Source of the DNA: Alphaproteobacteria bacterium
GTDB taxonomy: Bacteria > Pseudomonadota > Alphaproteobacteria > ATCC43930 > CGMCC-115725
DNA length: 64,000 nucleotides
Direction: 5' to 3'
Assembly: GCA_028871055.1 (NCBI GenBank)
Contig: JAGWON010000011.1
Coordinates: 1-64,000 of the forward strand
Shown: piece after piece, positions 9,500-18,463 of the stretch
Position numbering within the stretch: position 1 is the first letter of the stretch
Layout of the letters: every line of letters starts with the position of its first letter
Translations under genes and position numbers: made by a program
The notes under the pieces: model-generated
What the model was told of the DNA's origin: nothing
Databases searched by the model: none
What the model saw: only the letters and a program-made list of their open reading frames with translations

Positions 9500-11161
9500 A
9501 TGAACGGCGCCGGGCCTGCACCCAACCGGCCCGACGAACTCGCCTTCCTGGCGCTGGGCGGGGTCGGCGAGATCGGCATGAACCTGTCGCTCTACGGCTA
9601 CCGCGGCCGCTGGCTGATGATCGATTGCGGTATCTCGTTCGCCGATGACACGCTGCCGGGTGTCGACGTGATCATGCCCGATCCGGCGTTCATCGAAGCG
9701 CATGCCGACGCGCTCGACGGTCTCGTCGTCACCCACGCGCACGAGGACCATATCGGCGCGATCCAGTACCTGTGGCCGCGGCTCAAATGTCCGGTCTATG
9801 CCACGCCCTTCACCGCCGCGGTGCTGCGCCTCAAGCTGATCGAGGCCGGGCTCGAGCATCAGGTGCCGATCACCGAAGTTCCGCTTTCGGGCAAGTTCGC
9901 GGTCGGGCCGTTCGAGCTCGAGCTGATCACGTTGACCCATTCGATCCCCGAGCCCAACGCCGTGGTGCTGCGCACGCCGCTGGGCACCGTGCTCCATACC
10001 GGCGATTGGAAGTTCGACCCCGATCCGCTGGTCGGCGATCTTTCGGACATGGCGGCGCTGCGGCGCCTCGGCGACGAAGGCGTGCTCGCCATGATCTGCG
10101 ATTCGACCAACGCATTGCGGCCGGGCGAGTCAGGGTCGGAAGCCGACGTGCGCAAGACGCTGATCGACCTCATCGGGCAGAAGAAGAATCGCGTCGCGGT
10201 CGCCTGCTTCGCCTCGAACGTGGCGCGGCTCGCGTCGATTGCCGCGGCGGCGCAGGCGCACGACCGCCACGCCGCGCTGGTCGGCCGCTCGCTCTGGCGC
10301 ATCGAGCACGCGGCGCGCGAGACCGGCTATCTCCAGGGCGTGCCGCCGTTCCTGACCGAGGAGGAAGCGTCGTATCTGCCGCGCGAGAAGGCCCTGCTAA
10401 TCTGCACCGGCAGCCAGGGCGAGCCGCGCTCGGCGCTGGTGCGCATCGCCGCCGACGAGCATCCCGAGATCGTGCTCGAGGACGGCGATTGCGCCATCTT
10501 CTCGTCGCGCATCATTCCCGGCAACGAGCGCGCCATCGGCCGACTGCACAATGCGCTGGCGAGCCTCGGCGTCGAGATCGTCACCGAGCACGACGCGCCG
10601 GTGCACGTCTCGGGCCATCCGGCGCAGGACGAGCTCATCCGCATGTACCAGACCGTGCGGCCCAAGATCGCCGTGCCGGTGCACGGCGAGGCGCGACACT
10701 TGATGGCGCAGGCGCGGCTCGCCGAGCAATGCCAGGTGAGCCAGACGATCGTGACGCGGAACGGCGAGGTGGTGAAGCTCGCGCCCGGCCCGGCCTCGGT
10801 CATCGGCGAGGTGCCGACGGGGCGTCTCGCGGCGGACGCCAATACATTGTTGGACGCGAAAGGTGAAACCCTCAAAAACCGCCAGCGCATGGTGTTCAAC
10901 GGCGCGGCGCTGGCGACGCTGGTGATGGATCGCGCCGGCAGGCTGCTGGCGCCGCCGCAGGTGACGGTCGAAGGCGTGCCGAGCGAGGATTCGGGCGAGG
11001 CGCTGGCCGCGCGCGTGGCCCAGGCGCTCGACGAGCTCGGACCGCGCGAGCGCCGCGACGACGACAAGGTGCGTGAGGCGGCGCGGCTCGCCATCCGCCG
11101 CTCGCTGCGCGACTGGCACGGCAAGAAGCCGGTGACGCAGGTCCATCTGGTGCGGATTTGA
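9500..11161 (+). CDS. rnj: Ribonuclease J
   Basis: This 553-residue beta-CASP metallo-beta-lactamase nuclease acts as a 5'-3' exonuclease and endonuclease in RNA maturation and decay. The metal-binding motif THAHEDHIGAI is at about residues 78-88, HTGDWKFDPDP follows, and the beta-CASP part includes VHVSGHPAQDEL and VPVHGEARHL. The frame is open upstream to 9428, but that stretch lies in the repeat; ATG 9500 gives the normal family start and length. A 170-base gap with another repeat type follows. Confidence 0.95.
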   Translation: MNGAGPAPNRPDELAFLALGGVGEIGMNLSLYGYRGRWLMIDCGISFADDTLPGVDVIMPDPAFIEAHADALDGLVVTHAHEDHIGAIQYLWPRLKCPVYATPFTAAVLRLKLIEAGLEHQVPITEVPLSGKFAVGPFELELITLTHSIPEPNAVVLRTPLGTVLHTGDWKFDPDPLVGDLSDMAALRRLGDEGVLAMICDSTNALRPGESGSEADVRKTLIDLIGQKKNRVAVACFASNVARLASIAAAAQAHDRHAALVGRSLWRIEHAARETGYLQGVPPFLTEEEASYLPREKALLICTGSQGEPRSALVRIAADEHPEIVLEDGDCAIFSSRIIPGNERAIGRLHNALASLGVEIVTEHDAPVHVSGHPAQDELIRMYQTVRPKIAVPVHGEARHLMAQARLAEQCQVSQTIVTRNGEVVKLAPGPASVIGEVPTGRLAADANTLLDAKGETLKNRQRMVFNGAALATLVMDRAGRLLAPPQVTVEGVPSEDSGEALAARVAQALDELGPRERRDDDKVREAARLAIRRSLRDWHGKKPVTQVHLVRI

Positions 11162-11175
11162 CGCCAGCGGAAAGC

Positions 11176-11265
11176 CGTCATTGCGACGCCGAGCAAAGCC
11201 AGGCGGAAGCAACCCAGCGTCGTCCAGCATGGATTGCTTCGTCGCTGCGCTCCTCGCAATGACAA
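11176..11265. repeat. Family E intergenic repeat (rnj-mce gap)
   Basis: The tips GTCATTGCGACGCC and CTCCTCGCAATGAC form a long imperfect inverted repeat, with GGAAGCAA and GGATTGCTTC arms inside. Its translation resembles the well-known RSEATKQS/LLRFARND strings seen between genes in many alphaproteobacteria. This is the only copy I found in the window. Confidence 0.75.
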
Positions 11266-11331
11266 TGTTGGCAGGGCCACCGGCGACAACCAGCGCTTCA
11301 ATGCCGGACGGCGACGCGCTACAACTGCGGC

Positions 11332-11736
11332 ATGATCGGACGCTTGAACCACGTCGCCATCGCCGTGCCCGATGTCGGTGCGGCGGCCAAGCTCTACCGC
11401 GAGCTGCTCGGCGCACACGTGTCGGAGCCGGTGAAGCTACCGGCGCACGGCGTCACCACCGTGTTTGTGACCCTGCCCAACGCCAAGATCGAGCTGGTGG
11501 AGCCCCTGGGCGAGAAATCGCCCGTCCGCGCCTTCCTCGCGCGCAATCCCGCCGGCGGCATGCATCATTTGTGCTACGAGGTCGAGGACATCCTAGCCGC
11601 GCGCGACAAGCTCGAAGGCGAGGGCATGCGCGTGCTGGGCGACGGCGAGCCGTCGATCGGCGCGCACGGCAAGCCGGTGCTGTTCCTCCATCCCAAGGAT
11701 TTCTTCGGCACGCTGATCGAGCTGGAAGAGGTGTAG
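11332..11736 (+). CDS. mce: Methylmalonyl-CoA epimerase
   Basis: This 134-residue single VOC-fold protein interconverts (2R)- and (2S)-methylmalonyl-CoA in propionyl-CoA degradation. The sequence opens MIGRLNHVAIAVPD with the first metal histidine at residue 7. Later it has AKIELVEPLG, GGMHHLCYEVEDI with further metal and catalytic residues, and FGTLIELEEV at the end. This paired betaalphabetabetabeta pattern and the length match the family. mce between rnj and a DUF1467 gene is conserved in alphaproteobacteria. Confidence 0.92.
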   Translation: MIGRLNHVAIAVPDVGAAAKLYRELLGAHVSEPVKLPAHGVTTVFVTLPNAKIELVEPLGEKSPVRAFLARNPAGGMHHLCYEVEDILAARDKLEGEGMRVLGDGEPSIGAHGKPVLFLHPKDFFGTLIELEEV

Positions 11737-11753
11737 CTCTCGGCGCAAGAAAC

Positions 11754-11855
11754 ACCCCTCACCCAGCTTTGGGTAAGGCTCGCCCTTCGACAGGCTCAAG
11801 GCTCGCCAACCCCCCGCAACACTCTCCCCCATTTGGGGAGAGGGAAGGGCGAGGC
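11754..11855. repeat. Family C intergenic repeat, copy 1
   Basis: It begins cccctcacccagctttgggt, passes through aaggctcgcccttcgacagg, and ends with a ctctcccccatttggggagag hairpin. The same plan recurs at 12949-13047 and 14531-14657, with more divergent relatives at 16237-16290 and 22536-22671. The element fills the gap between mce and the DUF1467 gene. Confidence 0.8.
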
Positions 11856-11897
11856 GGAAATCTTCGATGTGATCGGATTCCGCGCTAAGCTCTCGCC

Positions 11898-12143
11898 ATG
11901 AATTGGTTCCTCGACGCAGCGCTCTACGTCATCGTCTGGTGGATCACGCTCTTCGCCGTGCTGCCGTGGGGCGTGAAGCCGGTGGAAGAACGCGAGCCGG
12001 GCCACGATCCCGGCGCACCGGCGCGGCCCAATCTGTGGAAGAAGGCGATCGCCACCACCCTCGTCGCCGCTGTGCTGTGGTACGTGATCCACTCGGCGCT
12101 GATCTGGGAGCTGGCGCGGATCAGGACGCAGACCTACGGATGA
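11898..12143 (+). CDS. DUF1467 family small inner-membrane protein
   Basis: This 81-residue protein has two predicted transmembrane helices, about residues 5-24 and 50-70, joined by a charged loop (VEEREPGHDPGAP). It starts MNWFLDAALYVIVWWITLFAVLPWG. DUF1467 proteins are typically found between mce and proS in alphaproteobacteria, as here apart from an insertion, and have no known function that I can name. The stop overlaps the tag start by 4 bases (ATGA). Confidence 0.85.
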   Translation: MNWFLDAALYVIVWWITLFAVLPWGVKPVEEREPGHDPGAPARPNLWKKAIATTLVAAVLWYVIHSALIWELARIRTQTYG

Positions 12144-12691
12144 GCGCCAAGTACTGCCGCGCGGCCCCGGGCCACGAATTTCACGGACCCTATCATGACG
12201 GCGAATACGGCTTTCCGTCGCGCGACGACGCCGTACTGTTCGAACGCCTGGCGCTCGAGATCAACCAAGCGGGCCTGTCGTGGCTCACCGTGCTGAAGAA
12301 GCGTGCGGCCTTTGCCCGCGCGTTTGCGAATTACGACATCGACAAAGTGGCCCGCTTCGGTACGCGCGACATCCGTCGCCTGCTGAACGACGCCGGCATC
12401 ATCCGCAACCGGCTCAAGATCGAGGCGGTGATCGAGAACGCACGGCGGCTCCGGGCGATCCGCGCCAGTCACGGCTCGTTCGCGCACTGGCTCGACGCGC
12501 ACCATCCGCGGTCCAAGAGCGCGTGGGTCAAGCTGTTCAAGGAGAATTTCCGCTTCAGCGGCGGTGAGATCGTCGGCGAGTTCCTGATGAGCCTCGGATA
12601 CCTGCCGGGCGCGCACGTGCGGACCTGTCCGGTCTACAACCGCGTGTTGCGCCTCGAGCCTGCGTGGCATGCCACGCGCCGGGTGAAATAA
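12140..12691 (+). CDS. tag: DNA-3-methyladenine glycosylase I
   Basis: This 183-residue helix-hairpin-helix base-excision enzyme removes 3-methyladenine from DNA. Zinc-site residues expected for the family are visible: Cys6 and the histidine of YHDGEYG near the N-terminus, and AHVRTCPVY near the C-terminus. The LSWLTVLKKRAAFARAF and IIRNRLKIEAVIENA blocks are typical. It is translationally coupled to the DUF1467 gene, a less common neighbour, and with the next two features seems to have been inserted ahead of proS. Confidence 0.9.
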   Translation: MSAKYCRAAPGHEFHGPYHDGEYGFPSRDDAVLFERLALEINQAGLSWLTVLKKRAAFARAFANYDIDKVARFGTRDIRRLLNDAGIIRNRLKIEAVIENARRLRAIRASHGSFAHWLDAHHPRSKSAWVKLFKENFRFSGGEIVGEFLMSLGYLPGAHVRTCPVYNRVLRLEPAWHATRRVK

Positions 12692-12706
12692 TTTTTAGTT
12701 TTGCCG

Positions 12707-12871
12707 TTCCGCCAAAAAATTAGGCAAGACCGAAGCGGTCTTGCCAGGAGACGAGGCCGCCTTGTTTGCGGCGGCTTGTCGGTTTAGGGGTCGCCCCCAC
12801 CGTCTCGCGACGACACTTCCTCCCTAAACTTGGGCCCGGACGCATTCTCGCGTGCGCCGCTGTTGGCGGAA
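12707..12871 (+). ncRNA. Candidate structured RNA with 6S (SsrS)-like motif
   Basis: The 380-base gap after tag contains about 165 bases rich in exact complementarity. TTCCGCC 12707-12713 pairs with GGCGGAA 12865-12871 as a closing stem, GTTTAGGG 12782-12789 pairs with CCCTAAAC 12822-12829, and gccgcc/ggcggc forms another hairpin near 12757-12777. GCGACGACAC at 12807-12816 is identical to a stretch I recall in the 3' half of E. coli 6S RNA, and the following CCTAAACTTGGGCCC resembles the 6S segment after it. The length suits 6S. The 5' arm carries an extra hairpin that I do not recognise from 6S. The strand and identity are tentative. Confidence 0.35.
12714..12745 (-). terminator. Possible rho-independent terminator reading leftwards
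   Basis: On the minus strand a perfect 10-bp stem GGCAAGACCG/CGGTCTTGCC closes a tiny loop forming a CTTCGG motif. It is followed by TAATTTTTT (A-run 12714-12719 on the plus strand). This is a textbook intrinsic terminator for minus-strand transcription, for example from the permease gene at 13071-14360 or an RNA in the gap. If the RNA candidate is instead plus-strand, the hairpin would be part of its 5' arm. Confidence 0.5.
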
Positions 12872-12948
12872 GGATGTTTACGGATTCCGCGCGCCATCGC
12901 AAATGAAATTTTCTGGAACCGGTCTAATCGCGAGCGCCATCGATGATG

Positions 12949-13047
12949 CCTCTCACCCAGCTTTGCGTAAGGCTCACCCCTCGACGAACTCAGGCTCGCC
13001 AGCTCAATGCAACCCTCCCAAGTTGGGGAACAGGAAAGGGTGAGGGG
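12949..13047. repeat. Family C intergenic repeat, copy 2
   Basis: It begins cctctcacccagctttgcgt and ends ggaaagggtgagggg, so the ends are complementary (cctctcaccc/gggtgagg). It lies just downstream of the minus-strand permease. The central hairpin arms are more decayed than in the copy at 11754-11855. Confidence 0.75.
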
Positions 13048-13070
13048 CGAAGCGCGATGCGTGAGTTTCG

Positions 13071-14360
13071 CTACAGCTCGACGAAGCGGATGAGGAACAG
13101 GAGGCCGAGCACGATCACCGCCGGGCTCGCCTCACGCGTGCGGCCGGCCAGCAGCTTGATCGCGGCGTAGAGAATGAATCCGAAGGCGATGCCGTTGGCG
13201 ATCGAGAAGGTGAGCGGCATGGCGATCGCCGTCACCACTGCCGGCGCGTATTCGGTGACGTCCTCCCAATCGATCTCGGCGAGGCCGCGCGCCATCAGGC
13301 AGGCGACGTAAAGCAGCGCCGGCGCGGTGGCGTAAGCAGGTACGGTTTCCGCGAGGGGCGCGAAGAACAGCGTCAGCAGGAACAATGCGGCTACTACCAC
13401 ACCGACAAGCCCGGTGCGGCCGCCGGCGCGCACGCCGGCCGCGCTCTCGATGTAGCTGGTGACGGTCGAGGTGCCGAGCAGCGATCCGACCAGTGTCGCC
13501 GTCGAATCCGCGACGAAGACGCGCAACAGGCGCGGGATGTGCCCGTCCTTGCGGATCAGGCCGGCGCGATGCGCGACGCCGACGAGCGTGCCGGTGTTGT
13601 CGAACAGGTCGACGAAGAAGAAGGCAAAGACGATCACCAGCACGCCGGCGTCGAGCGCGCCGCGGATGTCGAGCTGGAGGAAGGTCGGCGCCACCGACGG
13701 CGGCAGCGACGCGACGCCGAGGAACGGCGAAACGCCGGCGACGATGCCGGCGACGGTGGTGGCGAGGATGGCGATGATGATCGCGCCCGGCACCTTGCGC
13801 GCGTCGAGCGCGACCATGAGCAGGAATCCGGCGATCGCCAGCAGTGTCGGCGGCGCCTTGAGGTTGCCGAGCGTCACGTAGGTGTCGGGCGAGGCGACGA
13901 CGATGCCCGCGTTCTTGAGCGCGATGATGCCGAGGAACAAGCCGACGCCGGCCGAGATCGCCATCTTCTGCGATTGCGGAATGGCGTCGACGATCCATTC
14001 CCGCACCCGCGTCACGCTCAGCAGCATGAACAGCACGCCGGAGATGAACACCGCGCCGAGCGCGACCTGCCACGGATAGTGCAGGCCCTTGACCACGCCG
14101 TAGGTGAAATAGGCGTTGAGGCCCATGCCCGGCGCGAGCGCCAGCGGATAGTTGGCATAGAGCCCCATCACCAGCGTGCCGATTGCAGAGGCGACACAGG
14201 TGGCGACGAACACCGCGCCCTTGTCCATGCCGGCGTCGCCCAGGATCAGCGGATTGACGAAGACGATGTAGGCCATGGTGAGGAAGGTGGTGAGTCCCGC
14301 CACCGCCTCGGTGCGCACGTCGCTGCCGTGTTGCTTGAGCTGGAAATAGGTTTCGAGCAT
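13071..14360 (-). CDS. NCS2 (AzgA/GhxP-type) purine permease
   Basis: This 429-residue membrane protein has about 12-14 hydrophobic segments. Motifs of the adenine/hypoxanthine/guanine branch of the NCS2 family are visible: TFLTMAYIVFVNPLILGDAG, APGMGLNAYFTY, and TVTSYIESAAGVRAGGRTGL. It probably imports a purine base with protons. The start at 14360 (MLETYFQLKQHG) was chosen because the longer frame upstream runs into repeat sequence. It faces tag and lies against the strand of all its neighbours, supporting insertion as a unit between DUF1467 and proS. Confidence 0.9.
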   Translation of the reverse strand: MLETYFQLKQHGSDVRTEAVAGLTTFLTMAYIVFVNPLILGDAGMDKGAVFVATCVASAIGTLVMGLYANYPLALAPGMGLNAYFTYGVVKGLHYPWQVALGAVFISGVLFMLLSVTRVREWIVDAIPQSQKMAISAGVGLFLGIIALKNAGIVVASPDTYVTLGNLKAPPTLLAIAGFLLMVALDARKVPGAIIIAILATTVAGIVAGVSPFLGVASLPPSVAPTFLQLDIRGALDAGVLVIVFAFFFVDLFDNTGTLVGVAHRAGLIRKDGHIPRLLRVFVADSTATLVGSLLGTSTVTSYIESAAGVRAGGRTGLVGVVVAALFLLTLFFAPLAETVPAYATAPALLYVACLMARGLAEIDWEDVTEYAPAVVTAIAMPLTFSIANGIAFGFILYAAIKLLAGRTREASPAVIVLGLLFLIRFVEL

Positions 14361-14390
14361 GGCTTCCCCCGTCGCCGTGTTCGCGCCTCT

Positions 14391-14465
14391 TGTCATGGCC
14401 GGGCTTGACCCGGCCATCCGCGACTTTCAAGACGTGGATGCCCGGAACAAGTCCGGGCATGACGG
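14391..14465. repeat. Family B intergenic repeat
   Basis: Two hairpins, tcatggccgggcttgacccggcc and gcccggaacaagtccgggcatgacgg, are joined by a short spacer. This is the widespread alphaproteobacterial repeat whose translation reads AGLDPAIR...RNKSGHDG. It begins about 30 bases upstream of the permease start. Confidence 0.8.
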
Positions 14466-14530
14466 CAATGCCGTCATCTTGGCCTATCGCGCGGGCTTCG
14501 GCCAGACGGTTTACGGTTGCCGCGACAACG

Positions 14531-14657
14531 CACCCCTCACCCAGCTTTGAGTAAGGCTCGCCCTTCGCTCGTCGTGGCTGCCGACGACAAGAGCTCCCGC
14601 CTCGCCAACTCAAAGCAACCCTCTCCCCCAATTTGAGGGAGAGCGAAGGGTGAGGGG
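14531..14657. repeat. Family C intergenic repeat, copy 3
   Basis: It begins cacccctcacccagctttga and ends gagcgaagggtgagggg; the internal arms ctctcccccaatttgagggagag form a hairpin. Together with the adjacent family B copy it fills most of the 381-base gap between the permease and proS. Apart from these repeats I see only the short proS leader there. Confidence 0.8.
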
Positions 14658-14741
14658 CCGGCGTCGAGGGGATTCGACTTGCGCGAATAACACGCTAGAG
14701 TGCGGCGCCGTTCCCGGCTCCCAGAAAGGCCCCCAGTCGCG

Positions 14742-16052
14742 ATGCGCCTGTCCCAGTATTTCCTGCCGCTCCTCAAGGAGACGCCGAGCGAGGCGCAGAT
14801 CGCCTCGCACCGCCTGATGCTGCGCGCCGGCATGATCCGCCAGGCGAGCGCCGGCATCTATACCTGGCTGCCGCTGGGCTTCCGCGTGCTGCAGAAGGTC
14901 GAGCAGATCGTGCGCGAGGAGCAGGATGCGGCCGGCGCACAGGAGATGCTGATGCCGACGCTGCAGCCGGCGGAACTCTGGCGCGAGAGCGGCCGTTACG
15001 AGGATTACGGCGAGGAGATGCTGCGCATCAAGGATCGGCACAAGCGCGAGATGCTCTACGGCCCCACCAACGAGGAATTGATCACCGAGATCTTCCGCCA
15101 CGCGGTGAAGAGCTATCGCGACCTGCCCAAGAATCTCTATCACATCCAATGGAAGTTCCGCGACGAGGTGCGGCCGCGCTTCGGCGTCATGCGCGGGCGC
15201 GAATTCCTGATGAAGGACAACTATTCCTTCGACATCGACAAGGCGGCGTCGCTGGTCTCGTATTTCCGCATGTTCAAGGCCTATATGAAGACCTTCAGGC
15301 GCATGGGCCTGGCGCCGATCCCGGTGCGCGCCGCCACCGGTCCGATCGGCGGCGACCTGTCGCACGAGTTCCACGTCCAGGCGGACACCGGCGAGAGCCA
15401 GCTCTATTTCGACAGCGACATCGAGACCCTCGACGAGGACAAAATCGACCCGGCGAGCCCGACGGTGCAGGACGAGCTGCTGAAATGGTACGCCGCCACC
15501 GGCGAGAAACACGATCCGGCCGCCTTCGCGTGCGTGCCCGAGGCGCGGCGGCGCGAAGCCCGCGGCATCGAGGTCGGCCAGTTGTTCTATTTCGGCACCA
15601 AGTATTCGGCGCCGATGAAGGCGACGGTCGCCGGACCCAAGGGCGACAGCGTCGCGGTCGAGATGGGTTCCTACGGCATCGGCGTGTCGCGGCTGGTGGG
15701 CGCGATCATCGAGGCGAGCCACGACGAAGCCGGCATCATCTGGCCCGAAAGCGTGGCGCCGTTCCGCGTCGGCCTCGTCAATCTGCGGCCGGGCGACAAG
15801 GACTGCGGCGAGGCGGGCGAGAAGCTCTATCTGCGCCTGACCCAGGCGGGCACCGACACGCTCTACGACGAGCGCGAGGAATCGCCCGGCGCCAAGTTCG
15901 CCGCCATGGACCTGATCGGCCTGCCGTGGCAGGTGGTGGTCGGGCCGCGCGGCCTCAAGCAGGGCGTGGTCGAGCTCAAGGAGCGCAAGACCGGCGCCAA
16001 GCAGGAGCTGTCGCCCGACGCGGCGGTGGCCCGGCTGGCGGGCAACCGATGA
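14742..16052 (+). CDS. proS: Prolyl-tRNA synthetase (short alphaproteobacterial type)
   Basis: This 436-residue class II synthetase charges tRNA-Pro. Motif 2 is seen in [28 protein letters not shown] (about residues 137-165) and motif 3 in [17 protein letters not shown]. The protein is far shorter than E. coli ProS because the editing insertion (INS, YbaK-like) between motifs 2 and 3 is absent, as is usual in alphaproteobacteria, so mischarged Ala-tRNA-Pro must be cleared by a separate deacylase. ATG 14742 gives [15 protein letters not shown], the family start. Confidence 0.95.
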   Translation: MRLSQYFLPLLKETPSEAQIASHRLMLRAGMIRQASAGIYTWLPLGFRVLQKVEQIVREEQDAAGAQEMLMPTLQPAELWRESGRYEDYGEEMLRIKDRHKREMLYGPTNEELITEIFRHAVKSYRDLPKNLYHIQWKFRDEVRPRFGVMRGREFLMKDNYSFDIDKAASLVSYFRMFKAYMKTFRRMGLAPIPVRAATGPIGGDLSHEFHVQADTGESQLYFDSDIETLDEDKIDPASPTVQDELLKWYAATGEKHDPAAFACVPEARRREARGIEVGQLFYFGTKYSAPMKATVAGPKGDSVAVEMGSYGIGVSRLVGAIIEASHDEAGIIWPESVAPFRVGLVNLRPGDKDCGEAGEKLYLRLTQAGTDTLYDEREESPGAKFAAMDLIGLPWQVVVGPRGLKQGVVELKERKTGAKQELSPDAAVARLAGNR

Positions 16053-16074
16053 TCCTCGCTGCAAATAGGCCGTG

Positions 16075-16174
16075 CGTGCTTCGACAAGCTCAGCACGAGG
16101 ACATTTCTTTATGGCATTAAGAACATTTCCTCAGCCTGAGGAGGCGGCGAAGCGGCCGTCTCGACGGCCGCACG
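16075..16174. repeat. Family D intergenic repeat, copy 2
   Basis: It begins gtgcttcgacaagctcagca and ends with complementary gcggccgtctcgacggccgc arms. The 27-base core at 16097-16123 is identical to 9370-9396, and the flanking ATTnCCTCAnCCTGAG is also shared. The element lies between proS and lolC, 7 kb from the first copy. Confidence 0.8.
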
Positions 16175-16236
16175 ATCTCGATCCGGCGCGTCGGGCGAAC
16201 ATTTCGACGCCGTTGTCCGCGTCAGTGCGCGCGTGG

Positions 16237-16290
16237 CCCACCCCCTTCCTAGTCCTCCCCCCTCAAGGGGGAGGGAATGGGTGGGGGGCG
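16237..16290. repeat. Family C-like hairpin next to lolC
   Basis: The complementary arms cccacccccttccta...tcctccccc and gggggaggga...atgggtgggggg form one long hairpin ending about 20 bases before the lolC ATG. It resembles the ends of the other family C copies but lacks the middle part. Its position could affect lolC translation. Confidence 0.65.
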
Positions 16291-16310
16291 AATGGATGGG
16301 ACGGGTCGGC

Positions 16311-17552
16311 ATGAATCCGTTCGAGCGGATGGTCGCCTTCCGCTACCTGCGCGCGCGGCGGCAGGAAGGCTTCGTCTCGGTGATCGCGGTGTTCTCGCTC
16401 CTGGGCATCATGCTGGGCGTGGCGACGCTGATCATCGTCATGGCGGTGATGAACGGCTTCCGCGCCGATCTCTTGGGCCGCATCCTCGGCTTCAACGGCC
16501 ATATCACGGTCTATGCCGCGCCCGGCGCGCCGCTCAACGACTTCGACCAGATCGCCGCCAAGATCAAGGCGGTGCCCGGCGTCACCGCCGCCTATCCCGA
16601 AATCGAGGGCCAGGTGATGGCGACCTCGCGCGACCAGTCCTCCGGCGTGCTGGTGCGCGGCGTCAGCGCGGAGACGCTCGCGGCGCAGAGCGAGATCGCC
16701 AAGAGCCTGTCGTCCGGCGCGCTCGTCGGCTTCAAAGACGGCGGCATCGTCATCGGTCAGCGGCTCGCCTTCAAGCTCGGCGTCAAGCCCGGCGATACGG
16801 TGACGCTGATCTCGCCGCAGGGCACGCCGACGGCGTTTGGCACCATGCCGCGAATCAAGGCCTATCGCATCGCCGGCACCTTCAACGTCGGCATGTACGA
16901 ATTCGACAGCGGCGTCATCTTCATGCCGATGCCGGCGGCGCAAATCTTCTTCCAGCTGCCGAACGCGGTCTCGGACATCTCGGTCTTCGTCGCCAAGCCC
17001 GATGACGTGCGCGCCTACGACCAGGCGGTCTCGGCGGCGCTCGGCAACCGCATGCGCATTTTCGATTGGCAGCAGAGCAACCTGTCGTTCTTCAACGCGG
17101 TCGAGATCGAGCGCAACGTCATGTTTCTGATCCTGACGCTGATCATCGTCGTCGCCGCCTTCAACGTCATCTCGAGCATGATCATGCTGGTGAAGGACAA
17201 GGGCCGCGACATCGCCATCCTCAGGACGATGGGCGCGACGCGCGGCATGATCCTGCGCATCTTCATGTTGGCGGGCGCCTCGATCGGCGTCGTCGGCACG
17301 GCGCTCGGCTTCGTTTTGGGCGTCGAGTTCGCCGCCCATATCGAGGCCATCCGCGAGTTCATCCAGGGCATCATCGGCACCAATTTGTTCGCGCCCGAGA
17401 TCTATTTCCTGACCCAGCTTCCGGCGCGCATCGATCCCTACGAGGTCGGCTCGGTGGTCGGCATGGCGCTGGCGCTCTCGTTCCTCGCCACCATCTATCC
17501 GTCCTGGCGGGCGGCGCGTCTCGATCCGGTCGAGGCGCTGCGCTATGAATGA
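16311..17552 (+). CDS. lolC: Lipoprotein-releasing ABC transporter permease (LolC/LolE family)
   Basis: This 413-residue inner-membrane protein extracts mature outer-membrane lipoproteins for handover to LolA. It has the MacB/FtsX-family layout: an N-terminal helix ([21 protein letters not shown]), a long periplasmic domain of about 200 residues, and three C-terminal helices beginning near residue 265. Only one permease gene is present, so the complex is presumably a homodimer rather than a LolC/LolE heterodimer. ATG 16311 ([17 protein letters not shown]) is the family start. lolD overlaps its last 8 bases. Confidence 0.92.
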   Translation: MNPFERMVAFRYLRARRQEGFVSVIAVFSLLGIMLGVATLIIVMAVMNGFRADLLGRILGFNGHITVYAAPGAPLNDFDQIAAKIKAVPGVTAAYPEIEGQVMATSRDQSSGVLVRGVSAETLAAQSEIAKSLSSGALVGFKDGGIVIGQRLAFKLGVKPGDTVTLISPQGTPTAFGTMPRIKAYRIAGTFNVGMYEFDSGVIFMPMPAAQIFFQLPNAVSDISVFVAKPDDVRAYDQAVSAALGNRMRIFDWQQSNLSFFNAVEIERNVMFLILTLIIVVAAFNVISSMIMLVKDKGRDIAILRTMGATRGMILRIFMLAGASIGVVGTALGFVLGVEFAAHIEAIREFIQGIIGTNLFAPEIYFLTQLPARIDPYEVGSVVGMALALSFLATIYPSWRAARLDPVEALRYE

Positions 17553-18225
17553 ATTCGCGCTGACGCTCCGCGACGTCGAGCGCACCTTCCTCCAGGCCGG
17601 CAACAAGCTGCCGGTGCTGCGCGGCGTGAGCTTCACGGTCAAGGCGGGCGAGACCGCGGCGCTGGTCGGGCCCTCGGGCGCCGGCAAGTCGACGCTGCTG
17701 CACCTCGCGGGACTGCTGGAAAAGCCGGACGGCGGCGCGGTGCTGCTCGGCGGTCGCGACTGCGGCCGAATGAACGACGAGGAGCGCACCGCGATCCGCC
17801 GCGCGACCATCGGCTTCGTCTATCAGTTCCACCAGCTGCTGCCCGAATTCTCCGCGGCGGAAAACGTCATGCTGCCGCAGATGATCGCCGGCGTGAGCAA
17901 AGCGTCGGCGCGGGCGCGGGCGATGGACCTGCTGAACCAGGTGGGCCTGACCGCGCGCGCCGATCACCGGCCGGCGCGGCTCTCGGGCGGCGAGCAGCAG
18001 CGCGTCGCCATCGTCCGCGCGCTCGCCAACCAGCCGTTGCTGCTGCTGGGCGACGAGCCGACCGGCAATCTCGACCACGACACCGCCGGCGAGGTCGTCG
18101 GCGTGCTGCTGAACCTGGTGCGGCGCACCGGCCTCGCCGCGCTGATCGCCACGCACAATCTCGAGCTGGCGCGGCGCATGGATCGCATCCTCGCGCTCGA
18201 GGACGGCAAAGTGGTCGCGGTCTAG
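17545..18225 (+). CDS. lolD: Lipoprotein-releasing ABC transporter ATPase
   Basis: This 226-residue cytoplasmic ATPase partners the permease encoded just upstream. Walker [10 protein letters not shown] begins near residue 42, the ABC signature LSGGEQQR near residue 146, and Walker [14 protein letters not shown] follows; the H-loop is IATHNLE. The ATG lies inside the last codons of lolC. A partial copy of the final codons of a gene like this one survives 0.7 kb downstream (18915-18989). Confidence 0.94.
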   Translation: MNEFALTLRDVERTFLQAGNKLPVLRGVSFTVKAGETAALVGPSGAGKSTLLHLAGLLEKPDGGAVLLGGRDCGRMNDEERTAIRRATIGFVYQFHQLLPEFSAAENVMLPQMIAGVSKASARARAMDLLNQVGLTARADHRPARLSGGEQQRVAIVRALANQPLLLLGDEPTGNLDHDTAGEVVGVLLNLVRRTGLAALIATHNLELARRMDRILALEDGKVVAV

Positions 18226-18291
18226 CGCCGGGCCAACGCCGGCGGTTGCCCGGGGCAATCGCATATGAGGATTCGGCGAATGAAAATCTTC

Positions 18292-18349
18292 TGTCCCGGC
18301 AAAGCCGGGACCCATTTCGCCGATGGATACCGGCTTTCGCCGGTATGAG
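18292..18349. repeat. Family A-like palindromic repeat (after lolD)
   Basis: Hairpins tgtcccggcaaagccgggac and ataccggctttcgccggtat are joined by a 13-base spacer. The two-hairpin plan and the tttcgcggg-like loops match family A, but the central ccaggg/ccctgg core is missing, so it may be a separate subtype. Confidence 0.65.
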
Positions 18350-18463
18350 GTGAGCAGGGCTGCAGTACAAAAAATCCAAATTCAATCGCTCTGGACGGTC
18401 GCCGCCGCCTTTCGCATCCGGCGGCGGTGCGCTACATTCGCCCACCCCTTTTGGCCAACCGCC

